Assembly (NCBI RefSeq): GCF_910592395.1
Contig: NC_088314.1
Coordinates: 6,386,001 to 6,450,000 of the forward strand
Direction: 5' to 3'
DNA length: 64,000 nt
From: Lineus longissimus
Taxonomy: Eukaryota; Nemertea; Pilidiophora; Heteronemertea; Lineidae
A program made the translations under genes and the position numbers. The first letter of the stretch is position 1. The number at the start of each line of letters is the position of its first letter. Below are positions 49,101 through 62,794 of the stretch, in pieces. The notes below the pieces were generated by a model. The model was given only the letters and a program-made list of their open reading frames with translations. It was not told the DNA's origin and searched no databases.

Positions 49101-52100
49101 TGGGTAAGATTTTCGACAATCCTTGGATATACAAAGAAGAATGGGAGAATTCCTGCTGTAGCACTTGTTATTTTGTGATGCAACTAACAGGCTATCATAT
49201 GGAACCGAAGGTTGTTGGCTTTTTTGAGTAAAATTCACATATTGTTACTCAATTCACATAATGTTCCTCAATGACCCTTATCCAAAGATACAGAAGATTA
49301 CCTTTTTTAGGCACGTTTTGATCTTACTTTCAATGTTTAGGTTGAAAATTTTTGATAGCAGAATCACAGCAGCAGTATTGGACTCGAAGATTTTATGAGT
49401 GCAGTGAAGGGACAGCAATTTTCATGAGCAGTAACCAGTGTAGGTCCAAAGAGTGCATCTCGTTGGTGAAAATAACATTTTTCCTCAATGTTTTTAAGAA
49501 TCGTTTTGACCAAAAACAGAGAGAGTGAAGGAAAATGGGACAGAAAGTGTTATGAACAATACAAGGTGCATCTCATTAGGGAAAAAAACAATGGAACGCT
49601 GATTTTTATTTGTTTTTTGATTTCACCCAAATGGGATTGTCTCATAAAAAAACAACACAAATATTTTTCATGCAACAACATTCAGATAGTCCTCCCTCAA
49701 TAGGGCGAGTCAGAAACGGCCTTACTTGGAGACATACTCGGGATGATGGTAACGGGGGTCGTCACGGTAGGGGCGATGTGGCTCGCGCCCCTGGATGTCA
49801 TGGCGAAGGTGCTTCTTTTCACGTTCTGGAAAGATACGCAATGAAATGCAGAAGATATGGTTATACCTTTATAGACTTTTATTTAACACTTTATTCAAAG
49901 AGACAACTTGAGACCGAGACTCGAGTCCTTGTTCATTTTGTTGGAGACTGGAGATCTTGTTCATTTCGTTGCGTTGCAATTCTTCCATGTTTTTTTATGA
50001 CACTTACTCAAAGTCTATAGACTATACCATTTGCATTCAACTCGAATTAGGAGGATAGAATTACAGTTCCATATTGGATTCAGAGCCTAGGTCTGATTCC
50101 CTACCAGATTAGAGAAAACATGAAGTTATGATTTCCTACTTGATTAGAAGGCTAGAGTCATGATTCCCTACCTTCCGCAACTTCTGCAGGGTCAGGATAG
50201 CGAGGTTTGACCTTCTTCTTCATGCACCAGATGACGATGAAGAGGATGATCAGAATGAGCACGCTGATTAACATGAGGATGAACCACGGCTCTAGAGCTA
50301 TGCTGGCCGTCGATGCAGCTGAAGTGGAAAGAAGAGCCCGATCATTATCAGGAAGATCTGCTGCAGCAAGTGAAGGGTTACACAACACTACAGCTGTCAG
50401 TCAAATATAATACTAACAAATAAAGAGGGAATAGCATGATTTCAGACATCAATCTGCAGTTTTAGGACATGATTAAGGAGTTTTTCACAGGTACATGTAT
50501 TTCTTCATAGCTCAGGTAAAATATCAGTGTCCAGCACTGGCTGTCAACACAAACAAAATGTAGACTACGACAACGATGGAAGCAAGACTTGTCATTGGTG
50601 ACTTTCTACTATAAGATGCAGCAGAATTTGATAATATTTCGTATTGGACAGCAAATCATTATTGTCTCGATGCAAAATGCTACTACAGCTGTACATACTT
50701 CATACCGACAAATACCAATTCTGATAGTTGTAAAGTTTTGGACGGTGTAAACCCCTGGCTGGACACAGCTGATACAGTGATAAGTTTCATTACATAGACT
50801 TACAGTATCCTTTAGTTCTGACGTACTGCGACCCACTAGCTGCTTCCTGGTTCTGACCATTCCTGGATACAACTCGCACCTCGTAGACATTGCCAGGACT
50901 CATGCCCGTCACATTAATGTAATTATTGACCGTCTCCACTGATGTCGTTTCCCATGGGAATTTGCCTTAAAAAAACATGTCATGCAAAATTAGTTTCCTA
51001 CAGACACGTCTGCCTTCATTAGATTGCCTGGAGGAATCCTTCTCCATGTCAATTAACACTGTTAGGACTTTGCAAGAAACAATGTTTATTACTTTTTTTA
51101 AATGCCAGTACGGTTGGGCCACAATTGGATTTATTGGTGTAATGACCCTCAGTTTATCTCATGGATATTTCTGGACTGTTTCCACTCACAGTGAAGTTGG
51201 GGTGGTGATATCGATCAGACATTTACCTCGAACCATTAGAATCGAGATGAAATACAATCAAGCAAACCGACTTACCCTCCATCCTGTATTGAACATAGAA
51301 GACACTGCCCGGGTTTCCAGATTTCGATGCTTCCAAAGTCACATTCATACTTGTTGCGTTCACTTCCGGGATGATGAATGTTGGTGGGGACGGCGCTGAA
51401 AGGTACACAATACAAGTAAGTTTCATAACTAAGAATCAACCCATTCCTCCAACAGGGTTGCCACTGTCTCTAGATTATGACATTCTGCAGTTGGTGTGTC
51501 TTATGCAGTGATCAATACTTCCCGATTTTTTTTCTAATTGGAGGACAAAGGTCAAAATTGACAAAGGTCTAAAAGGTCAAAATTGAGATTGTCAAGACAA
51601 CCAGGAGCCTGGAAATAGGTGAATAGAGAAGGTCATTGTCTGGCACCAAACTGTGATGAGACAGGAACAAATGCAGACAATACTTGTCAGATTCGGTTTC
51701 AGGCACAAAAAAACAAGTGTGACATCTCGTTAGATCGAAATACATGTACAATCACTATTTTCAGGCTAGCAGTCTCAATTCGACCCAAAGTACTGAAACT
51801 TGAAATAACACCCACTAACGAAGGTAAAGTTGCCATAGGACACAATTGATACATGATTGACAACACGTAGCACAGTATTCTGCCCCCAAAGCGTGCTCCT
51901 TAGCAGCAAAAAGAAGCCCTTACGTTGAGCAGCAGTTGTCTGTGCATCCACAGAGTTCTCATCACCGCGTCCGTTCAGAGTCTTTGCATAGATGTAGACA
52001 CGATACATCTGCTCGGGGCGGAGACCGGAGATATTGGCACGGCGCTGATTTGGATCATTGACCGGTTCACGCCAAGTACGGTCACCAAGATCAAGAACAT

Positions 52101-55100
52101 TCACTGAAATGTAGAAAAGATACACTCATTTAAAAGTGGAATATACGCCCAACAACATCCCATTTCTAAATGTCAATGAAGAGTTAAGAAATTAAAGTGA
52201 CATGTACTTCACTAGTTGTTGAATATTGAACTGAGTTACAACTAAAATGTACATTTTCGGAATATTTATAACAATTTAGTTTTAAAATGTATCTACAACT
52301 TTGAATAAAGGTTTAGGAAGAGAACCCCACGCTTGAGACTTTCCCAATGCAGTTCAAATCCCAGATACAAAGCTAGGAATAGAGAGATACAAAACCTTAA
52401 AGATACAGTAAATGATAACCTACCTGCTCTATATGCCAAGTCATAGCCTGTGATGATACCATTCGGCTGGTGGGGTGGATCCCATATGAATTCAAGCATG
52501 TTGGAGTTACGTCGGAAAATAATGAATTGAGCAACCGGTCCAGGAACTGTAACACACAGTAAAGATATTCATTTTAGTATCAGGTATGCTTAGAATTAAA
52601 TGAAAAGGCGCATTGAAAATCCTAGAAAATAACAACTCATGAGTATTTTTATGATATTGCAGACATTTTCCACACTATTCATTGAGGCCTAGTTTTTAAA
52701 AGTCAAAATTCATTAATTTTATATGCTGTGGGAACCCTGAACCAGTCAGAAGCGGTGTTTTCATTTTGTAAAGTCAAAAACCAACGAGAGAAAAAATTCA
52801 TGCTTGGTCTGGCACTCACCACCTTGTTTTGTCGTGAACTTAATTCTCGTGCTAGGTTGACCCTGGTACTTTCGGTTCAAAACAGAAACCTGCATTTCAA
52901 CCTCAGTATATGCCGGCAAATCAGTCACCCTGGCAGCAACCGTATCTGCACTGCTGCTTATGAGGGTTGCAGCACGTTTCTTGCGTTTTGACGTTTTCTC
53001 TGGCAGATTGACATCCACGACTGTCTGTCGCATTCTGACAGCACCCTCGGAGACCTTCCAGTACTGAATCTGAAGGAATAAAAAATAATAATACGTTTAG
53101 TGCTTAACATCAACTAGGATTATCATTAGCTCTATAAACAAGACTGGACGATCTGTAATGTAAAGAAGGATGAGGAGAAACCTACGCCGCGGTGGAATTC
53201 CTTTTGTTTTCACATTATCGGTGTACACAGGACTGAACTACATGATAACGTATAACTGATGATAGTATTATGTGGACACAACACAAGGGAACTCAACATT
53301 ACTAAAACCATGATAATTTCTGGGAAATTTTGTCAGGTGATCAATAAACTCACCAGGTATCCGACAAAGTACCCCTTTATGAGTTTGGTATCATTTCTAA
53401 CTGCTTGCCACTGCAGGGTTGCACTGGTTGCTCCAACCGATTGCTGATCGACCACGAAGCTCTCTGGCCTATCAGCAGGGACTGAAAATAAAGCGCATTT
53501 TAGTCAATGTCAATCAAAAGCCATTCGTCTCACGATTTCCTGTTGGCAACCAAGTTCCTTTTTTAACATCAAACGTGTTTAAATCTACATGAAATCAGTC
53601 TTCACTGTGGCATATTTCATGAGATACACTGTTTACCCAAGGAAGTGATGACACCAACTGAACTGCCTCAAACACGGCTAATTCTGAACTCGTGATGAAC
53701 TGAACAAGTTGTTACAAATTCTCTTCTTACATTTTTGTGGCATATTATGTTTTTTTAACTAGCGCAGAACTAGACATACATGTAACCATGTAAGTCTGTC
53801 ACATTCAAGTTCATATGACCGGATACAGCTGACAGCAAAATTAAACCAGAGTTACTCTTGAACTAAAAGTTCTAAATTTGTGAGATTTGGAAACCTTTCT
53901 ACGATAGGTAGTGCTGGATTCAAAGGAGCAGACGATAACTTGCCCTACTCACTTCCCTCTCCTGAGTAGCCAATCACAGGAACAGCAGTTTCTTTGGATT
54001 CACCCTCTTCATTCTCACAAGTGACCGTCACCTTATATTCCATGTACGTCAACTGGTCATTAACAATATGCTCTTTCCGCCATGTTTCTGCAATCGTTGC
54101 CTTGCCGTCATACTTGTCATTTTTCATGCATTCCACGTTCTGACATTTCCACTCCAGTTTGTAAACAAAACCTGGCGCGTTGAATTCGACCTCTGGCATG
54201 GGCTGCAATCAAGAGGCTAATTTTAGGAATCAGAATTCAGAAAGTAAGAGTTAAAGAACTAGGCGGCTTGGCAGGATTCAGCCAGATCAAATGCAAGAAG
54301 GTTAATATTAAACTTACTGTCCATCTGATCACCAAGTTGGTCGGTGTTGTTCCTTCCACCTCCACATTCTGCGGGTTAGTGGATGGCACACCTTGCTGCG
54401 TCTGACATTGCTCCTTGCTCGGGGCACTCGGTTCGCTGAGACCTAAACGGTTCCTGGCAAGAACGCGGAAGGAATAAGTCGCCCAGGGTGACATCTGAAA
54501 CTCCACACGCTTGCTATTCTCGCCGGTCTTGACAGCAGTTGACCAAACATCAGGGGTGAAGGTCGTATTGTACTGGACGATAAACTGGAGGAATGGGGCG
54601 TAGTTGGCACCGTTTGGTGTAAAAGTTATAATGGCAATTCGTTCACTCTTTTTCAAGGCACAGTTGACTTGAACCTTCACCGGAGCATTCGGACGATCTG
54701 GGAAAAAAAAGAAGAAAATATCAGACATTTTAACTTCTTATCAACACAATGTTCTCCACAGCCTCTGAGTTAAGAGGGGTGGTAATCTAATGGTTTTTTC
54801 TGATTTCGAGCGCACCGAGAAAATTGTTCTTGAATTCTTGTATAACCTTTTCACCACCCTTTCCCATTGTACCGGTCCGCCTAGTTTGCCACCTCTTCCC
54901 GGTAGACCGGGCCAAGAAGATCTCATGATCATCTGTTTCTTGCAGAGCGCATGGAGTGTGCAGAAGCTCCGAACTCGCTCATTGCGCAGCTAGTGTATTT
55001 CCTGTATTTCCAGCAATGGCCTGAATTGAGGTGAAATTTGGGGAAGCCCTGTCCCAGTACTACATGCAGACAATAAAAATCTTTTTGATCTCCGAAGATA

Positions 55101-58100
55101 AACAGAAACTCACCTCTGACTGTTATGAAAGCAGTTGCTTCCGCCTTATCTAGACTTGACTCAGCAACACACGAATACACTGCAGTATCGGTTTTTTGTG
55201 CATTGGTGATCGTCAATGAATTATCCAAAGAGTTCTGGAAGATTCTTTGAGCGAGAGCATAGTTTATAGTAGCCCCATCACGCAGCCACTTTATCTTTAA
55301 GTTCTCCAGCTCCTCTGGATCGGTGGTGGCAGTACAGACAAGTTTGGCTTCATCTCCGGCATTTATGATCATGTCCTGCGGTGACGACACTATTCTTGTC
55401 TGTTCTAAAAGAAAAAGATTTCGCATTCGACTTTGTAATAACAGGTGGCCCAAGGGTCTGGCACTCAGCTGAAATTTTGCGAAAGTAATGGATTACTTGC
55501 TATCACAGAGTGTATCACCTGTCAACAGGGCAGTCACACAATTAACCTTGCTGAGCACAGAATAACTGAAATGCAGTTACAACTCGTAGTTGCAAAACAA
55601 TACTTGCTGATAACAGTGTATATTATTAAAACATCATTATGTAGAAGGCCTAGTAGTTTTGTACCTGACTGGCCTACTTTTTCCGCTGGTAAAAGATGAC
55701 ATTTCAAAATGCTACTGTTTTCTTCGGCTTTCCCTTTTTTTGTCCGCAATAGAATACCAATACAAATACTTACGACGGACTATGACATAGCCCTTTGCTG
55801 ATATTGTCCCAAATTTATTCTTTGCAATGCATTCATATTCTCCTGCATCGTTTGACTTGACACCCTGGAAGAACAAGTGCAAATATTCGAGGTAAACTGT
55901 ATTTTCATTGTCAAAATATATAGAAGGAATACATAACAAAATGGTTCAGCCTTGATTATTACCCTTTTTATATTTTTTTTGTCATTTACTAACTTCATGT
56001 ATATAAACTTACATGTAATACCATAGAACTAACATACCTTTCCTTTTTAATCAGAGAAACTGTATCGTCCCCAGGAAAGTGTTTTCATTATTCAAATAAA
56101 TAAAACAATTGTTCTGAACAATAGAAAGACAACTTTGTGATGGATATATATCAATCAGGCTTTTTTTTCGCCACACTTACCAAGACCTCCAAGTTACCAT
56201 CGGTGTGAACTTTATAGCGTCCACCGGTCAAATGACGGCCATCTTTAATCCATGTGATTTGAGCCTTTGGAGCAGCATACGTTGTACATGTGATGTTTTG
56301 CCGAGTGCCTTCAGCGAAGCGTATTCGTTTTGCTGGCGGTTGTTTGAATTCTGGCGGGATGGCCAAAACGTTGAGGTAGGCATTCATTAAGATATAGCCG
56401 TGCATGTTAGTGGCATTGCACTGGATCACCTGCGCATCAGCTGTGGTGAGGTTAACGAAATGGAGCGTATTCTTGTCTGGCTGTGTACGCTTGGGATTTG
56501 GAGCATTTGTGATCTTGACACCATTGATAAACCAATCGATATCTGGAACTGGAATTCCGTCAGCGGCACAATGAAAAGTCGCAGTCTCATTCTCAGCACG
56601 CTCAATATTCTCCAGTGTCTGTGTCATGAATGGTTTCGATTCTACCCTCAGACTGAATGGTTTTGTGACAGGATTAGCAGAAAGATCGTTCTTGCCCTCA
56701 CACTCATACTGGCCGGCATCTGAGAAGTCAACCTCTCCAAACACAAGTTCTTGACCATAACTGTCTGTGTACACTCGGGGAGCCTGGCCCATTGCACCCT
56801 TGTCCTTCCTTGCCCAGGTCACCTTTGGAGTTGGTCTGAAAAGATGAACTGATACGATAAGCACTTCTCTTCTTACTCTCTTGTCATCTGGAAGTATTTC
56901 AAAAATAGACCCCCTATTTTGCAGGATACAGAGTTTGAGTTAACCCAAGTATAATAGTTGTTAGATAATTTGATCATTTTCATTGTATAGATGTCAAATT
57001 GCCTGCAAAAATATTGGAGTCATTACTACTTACTCTCCACTGAAGATACACTTGAGGATATATTTCATTCCTTTGACAGCAACGGGTCGGGTTTCGGGGT
57101 TATTCCACAAAAGCTCTGGGGGCCGAGATGTGGTTGTATCTACAAAAATACAACGAAGTAGATTATTATGGTACCAGCCACAAAAATATTTACAAGGGAT
57201 GTTTTTTAAATCTTTTTTCAATGTCTCTGCCATATCAAAAGTATCTGGAGCTACTTTTAAAGAGGGCAACTAACATACGCCTCAAATCTTCTTGGTTAAA
57301 ACCTACCAATCATGGCAAAGTTAGGCTATCGCAAGTGGTGTCTTACTGGAAAGTTTTTACTCATGATTTTTTTAAATACCTGCACTCTTCCAAAAAATTA
57401 GATGTCACACCTAAAATTCCACAAATGTCAAATATCAATAATTTGCTTACCACCAATGACATTGATGGTCTGATCACCTCCCTTCACCTCTCTCCTTTCG
57501 ACCTTGTTATTGGCAGTACACTGGTAAATGACAGGTTGTCCTGTACCGGTGCCACCATCTTGATCACTTTTTATGACATTAGTAAAATGAAGACTTCCTA
57601 AAACAAAATAACAATTTGAATCATGAAAGAGCCGACATGAATGCCTGCCTAAAATCGTACTATGGCAACCATCTTACCATGATCCTCATCCTCAAAGTCT
57701 GGCTGTCGCCACTCCATCTCAGTCTTTTTTTATCATGGATGAGTAGCATATCTTGAAACGATATTAAATCAGTGTGGAAGAAAAGAATGCTCTGCGGTTC
57801 ACCTAGTGCACGCCCTGGGTCACTACCGCTTTTTCAGAATGGGTTGAGAGCCCATTTTTTGCTTTACTAGAAGTAGAAGTCTGAAGTATTGCTGGAAAAA
57901 ATCTGGCCATGAATTCAATTTAAGAATGTCCGACTTGTGATCGAAAGGTCGTGGGTTCAAAGCTGAGAGCCAGGGCAACTGGCCTGATATGGTGTAGTGC
58001 AATTTGTGCACTCCCTGGTTTTGACAGTATTCTGGAATAGGCAAAAGAGTGAATGCAAAGCGCCTTCAGACTGAACTTGTGCAGTATTAAGTGCTACAAC

Positions 58101-59675
58101 GTACACTTTCTTTTTTTCTAATTTCGTTTTATTTTGTTCGTCACTCACCGTAAGGGTCCATGGTAATCCTATTACTCAGAGGGAGCTGCTTGGAGAAACC
58201 ATCTGGGTACACGACAGTCCAGTAGAGCGATGGAGGAGGGAAACTTGTCGGTGGAGTACAAGTTAGCGTGACTGGGTTACCGATTTTGATGACATGTCCA
58301 TAAGGTTTTATGACAGGCTCAAAGGAGTCAAGCACTGGAAACGAGAAGAAAGTGAGTTGAGACAGTACCTAATCAGAATACTGCCGCAGTGTCTGATCCG
58401 AGTCATCAGATAACCCTTGCTGGTTTTCTCCAGCTTCGGAAAGCTAAAGACCGCAACAAAAAAGTCATTCTGATATGTCTTGTCGATTGATTTCCGCAAA
58501 TGAATAGATGATTAAACAACTAGGTCGATTACTTTTGGGTCACTTATTAACATTGAGCTGTGACAATGCCTCCCAAAAATAACCATCACGCAATCCTTTT
58601 CCTTTTTTTATCACTAATACTTACATGCACTCTTCAGAATAACAATCTGAGAAACCGCGACTCCAAAGTCGTTCCTTGCAAAGCATCGATAGCCACCCTC
58701 ATCTTTCTTCAGGGGGTCATTAATGACAATAGTACCCTTATTCGGCTGCTGGGTGAAACGGTTATCATTGCCGCTTACATCAAGACTAAGCTGGTCTCTT
58801 TCCCAACTGAATCTACAAATAACAACATTTTTTTAATTGAATTTTGAAGACTTTTTATGATGTACATGTATTGACAATATCAACTGGACTTGAGCTGTGG
58901 CTTTTTTATGCAGCTTTGTGGATGGGACTAACTGCAAATGTAGCCAGAGCAACCATGCCCAGGAAAGCCTTGAGCCAGCTCCTCTGCTCCAAGACGAGTA
59001 CGAGTACATCACATCAATTTCTTCCATTACCTCTTGGTGTCATTTACAAATGTACGCTAATCTGCGACATGTGCCCGAGTTTGCTCTGTTTAGTGTTAGG
59101 TCTGTCACACACACGATATATGTTGCGACATATTGTCGGATAATTTTTTGTTGATATTGCTTTGATTTGCTTGGTTTTAAAAACCAAACAACCTAGGTTC
59201 CTACTTACTTTGGCCTTGGTGTACCCCTAGCATCACAGGGTAGCTCTATACTCTCTCTTAATTTGTACGGCATCAGCTGTTCAAGCTGAGAAAGAATTTG
59301 GGGAGGACTGGTAACTGAAAGTGAAACAATAAAACAGACCTTACAATTACATTCAATACATTTATGAAATTAGCAGAAGGCAAATGCTTGTTTATGTTTT
59401 TTCTGCTGTTGATCAGATGGAAGGGTGCTGGACCTTGCTACTACAGTTACATGTATCTTGACAAGAACAATGGAGCCAGATAATTCTCCCTCACTATATA
59501 AAGTATAAGTTTCTTGTGTTACTTAACATGTATGATCAGCTTTCAAAACACCTGGGTTTGGGGACTGCCATAGGACATACAGGTTTAACACTGATATTTT
59601 ACACCTACCAGCTGCAAGTGCTAAAGAAACCATTAACAGCACCACCCCAAGGCTGAGCAACGACCACGTCGCCAT
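46133..59675 (-). CDS. Nrg: L1CAM/neuroglian-family cell adhesion molecule (6 Ig, 5 FnIII, one TM)
   Basis: Twenty coding exons join to 3,816 bp, 1,271 aa: 59609-59675, 59209-59314, 58625-58812, 58149-58334, 57451-57597, 57034-57139, 56181-56835, 55774-55864, 55114-55404, 54318-54697, 53953-54202, 53354-53481, 52820-53069, 52424-52546, 51924-52103, 51276-51395, 50804-50965, 50172-50318, 49726-49825, 46133-46271. In order: signal peptide, six Ig domains (YRCFARNDFG, YQCTANNK, YECEGKND, IQCNATNM, YECIAKNKFG, YSCVAESS at the second Cys), five FnIII domains, a TM helix (WFILMLISVLILIILF), then a tail of about 95 residues. FnIII-2 has the family phrase PMPEVEFNAPGF. FnIII-3 has the basic site KRKKR. 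Domain count and length match L1CAM and Drosophila neuroglian (about 1,260-1,300 aa), which mediate neuron and glia adhesion. The tail ends HSERY before an expected ankyrin-binding FIGQY. The last intron (46272-49725) is 3.4 kb and could hide alternative tail exons. Confidence 0.93.
47980..48004. repeat. ATT microsatellite
   Basis: A short run of ATT triplets in the last intron of the L1-family gene. Neighbouring intron sequence near 48660-48720 is also very AT-rich. Confidence 0.85.
57830..58110 (+). repeat. tRNA-derived SINE-like sequence in an L1-family intron
   Basis: A B-box-like GGTCGTGGGTTCAAAGC lies at 57947-57963, preceded by GTCCGACTTGTGATCGAAA as in many tRNA-derived SINEs. A body follows with AAGCGCCTTCAGACTGAAC and GTGCAGTATTAAGTGC. 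No clear target duplication was found. Confidence 0.5.
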
Positions 59676-60184
59676 CTTGGTTCACTATTTCTATCGTCTA
59701 ATTAGCGGCAACTGAAAAAGAGAACATTTTCAAAAGCAAAGGGATTGGCAGGAGTATCATAATCAGTTGAGATTAGGGAGTCGTCCCCCTCCCCCCGTTC
59801 CACGAACACAAACTAGAATTATCAACCGGTCATCCTAAACAGCGTCCACCACCAGGTTTAAAGTCAGGTATAAAACACATTTCCTGAAAACTTCATGACA
59901 TTTGGGGAGACAAGGGAGTTGTTGTCTATAATATCACAAGGCTCGACTGTAGGCTACATGTAGTATTAGATAGCCCTATTATTTCCTCCAAATCAAACCC
60001 CGATGTGGACGCTTGTACATTTTAGACAACAACTCACTATAAAATCAAGCACGCAAATTAATGAAACGAACGTCCAGGAAATGTTGAAAACGTCCTCCTC
60101 ATTTCGTTCAAAGATTACCATTACGGGCCGTTACTCCCCCATTAGACTTTATTTTGACGACTTTAAACTTGCTTTTGGTTTTAA

Positions 60185-60793
60185 CCCTTAAAGCGCCAGA
60201 GGCGACGATCGTCGACATAAGGGGGAAAGCGCCAGAGGCGACGATCGTCGACAGCAGACATTTAGTTCCACCTGTCTGCTAAGAGATGGCAGTGAGTGTG
60301 CATGTACGCTCTTTGGTACTTCGACAGTGATGCTTAGCACAAAATGGCATCGAACAAATTTCAAGTTTCTATACAAGCTTTTGAGTATTTTATCAAAAAC
60401 TTGAAGCCCCATTTTCGCGGGAATGACGTCATCAGGAGTAATTAGCGCTGCTACGACTAATTAGACGGATGCTTCGACCAGGAATCGGATGGAAACGATG
60501 TATTTAGACCCAGACTTCATATTAAAATACCAAGGGAGGTATAAAAAGCTGATGGAGGTATGTTCTGGCCATATTTTTGTTGATTATGGGTATTTGCACT
60601 AATTAACCCCTAATTAGTAAATTTTGGCGGGAAATGTCACAAAAATCGACGGGAATTACCATTTGTATAAAATCATCAGTACATTCCATGGTGTTTGTAA
60701 CAAAAATAACGTTGTTATTAATTATTTTCAAAAATGCTCGGTTAATTCGGCGCTCAGGGGTAATATGATTTTGTTAATTCAGCGCTTTAAGGG
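60185..60793. mobile_element. 609-bp TTAA-site MITE, present only in copy 2
   Basis: Ends are CCCTTAAAGCGC and GCGCTTTAAGGG, a 12-bp perfect inverted repeat. The left flank is TTAA (60181-60184) and the right flank CTAA (60794-60797), a TTAA duplication with one change. Copy 1 has the uninterrupted site GGTTTTAAACCTGG near 1177-1190. Inside the left end, a 30-bp-scale unit with GACGATCGTCGAC occurs twice. Terminal CCC...GGG and TTAA fit a non-autonomous piggyBac-type element. Confidence 0.9.
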
Positions 60794-61180
60794 CTAAACC
60801 TGGTGGACGCTGTTAAGGATGACCCTTATAGAAGGGAAGACATCGAGAGAAGGGATGATAAGCTTATAATTTATGGCCTACATTGTTTGTCCGTGTACTG
60901 TACACTACAAATGCACTACATCATGTACATCGCGTACATTTTCTTCGTCGTACGAGATGACCTCATTTACTCGGGCCGAATAAACACTTGGTTACAAGTG
61001 TTCATAGCCGAAGAGTGCAACTGAAACAACATTGACAATATACTTTGATGCATTTATTTTCCGTTTTAACTTCAGAAGATATATTTGAAAAAGTGAAAGA
61101 GGAGAAACTTACTCATGAAGAACCCCCACATAGCTGATATATCCGCAAAGTTTACGCAAAACTCACCCAATATGGCGGTT

Positions 61181-62794
61181 TGTTGTGACGATCAGTGATC
61201 GTTTGTTATTGCGATCAGCTGACTTCTCCCTTGACCCGGTTTGACCCCGTTATTGTATTATTATTTCCGCGCCAAAAAATTGTTTACCGAGATTTTGCGA
61301 GATGTTGGCGAGACTTAGGTAACACCCATGGGCATGTGTGTTCAAGACAGCACTTCGACTCCGTCCGCGATTGAGTGGGGATCGCCGCCGGTTCTGTACT
61401 ATTCTATAGATGACAACGCCCAGAAGTTCGTAGCGAGATGGTTGAAATGGTTGAAGCAGCGTTGAAATGGTGGTAACGTTTTTATGATTGATTCACGCCG
61501 TACTTTACCGATAGAATGGAAAATGCCATAATTTTACCGGTGTGAAGCCTTTCACGCTTTACGTACATTTGTATACGGCCGATGCACTGACCGTGTGTAT
61601 CGTGCTGTGTTTGTAAACGTATCACCAGTTTGTGTCTTCCTCTCGCTAATGTATAGCTATCTGTGCATTTAATTGACATGGTTTTCTATAGTTTGAGAAG
61701 GGGTCTAAAAGGGGGGTGTATTAATGTTTGAAGGTGCATTCTGGTCTTTGCGGACCAGGTGCTTCGAATAGGCTCGCGTAGATCAGGTCGACCTGAGCAA
61801 CTTTCCACTCCACTCTTTTAGGCCTATTTTCGATGAATGGGCTGTAATGTTGTTGATTCTCGGTTAGAATGAATCGTTATCGTTTAGTATTTTAGTCCAT
61901 TGGTGTTATTGGACATACTCGAACCTGTTATATAGACTTTAAAAATTATAGACCGTGCGAACGGATTTCTGGAAAACCATTATATAAAACCCAATTGTAT
62001 TTTGGGACTAAAAAGATGTTGTGTTAACCCACGGTTTTAATCTGTGTATGTTGACTTCAGGTGACTGTTTGATAGTTATATTGTTAGAAGCCAGTGGGTG
62101 TGATTCCATCACTGTCTCTCCGCTTACGCCAGAAGCCGTGTTGACGATTTGGACGAATCCGCCCTGCAGAGATCGAGAAGGACGAGGCCTTGCTGTTGAC
62201 GTCCCTCCCCGTTTATAGAATACCCGTGGCGGTATAGTATTCTTAATTTACTGGCTAGTTTATTGTTACGACCTGCCGGCTAGTTAGGACTAGTCTGTTG
62301 CCATCTGGTCAGAACCGGTTGAGTCGAAGTCATTTATATAGTCCTAGCTAGCGGTCAGGTTGCTTCAGTCAGCCTGAGTCAATGTTACAGACTGTTTGTG
62401 TTGTAGCACGCTTTGAGTTGTGAGAAGCATTTTAGTATATATCCCTTAGCGGAAAAAACTTGTATTGATATATTCCCCTTGGTGGGAAAATAATTTGATA
62501 TATATATATAATCTACTACGCCCTTCTACTGACGTTCCGGGCTGGAATACCGAAGTCTGCAATCGAACACGAGACGGAGGATAGCCTGTTGTAGATGCCG
62601 GAGAAGAGACACCGCAATCGTGTGTAAAACTAGTACGGAGCCGCTGGCTCTAGGCTGAAGCATTTACAGCTATAGTGAATTGTAGGTATCTTATGATAGC
62701 TTGTACCATATAGATATACAGTCCTCTTCATAAAGTAATTAACCTCTGGCATAGTTCTTATCGTCATCTTGTCAATTCGTTGATCGCCAGAACA
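61181..62794. mobile_element. 1,614-bp insertion with 14-bp imperfect TIRs and 11-12-bp target duplication, present only in copy 2
   Basis: The insertion is flanked by ATATGGCGGTT on both sides (61170-61180 and 62795-62805). Copy 1 has that sequence once, near 1556-1566. The ends are TGTTGTGACGATCA and TGATCGCCAGAACA, inverted with two mismatches. No transposase or retroelement frame is visible. TG...CA ends suggest a solo LTR, but LTR elements usually make 4-6-bp duplications. An 11-bp duplication is closer to Mutator-like elements, whose inverted repeats are usually longer. Class left open. Confidence 0.85.
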
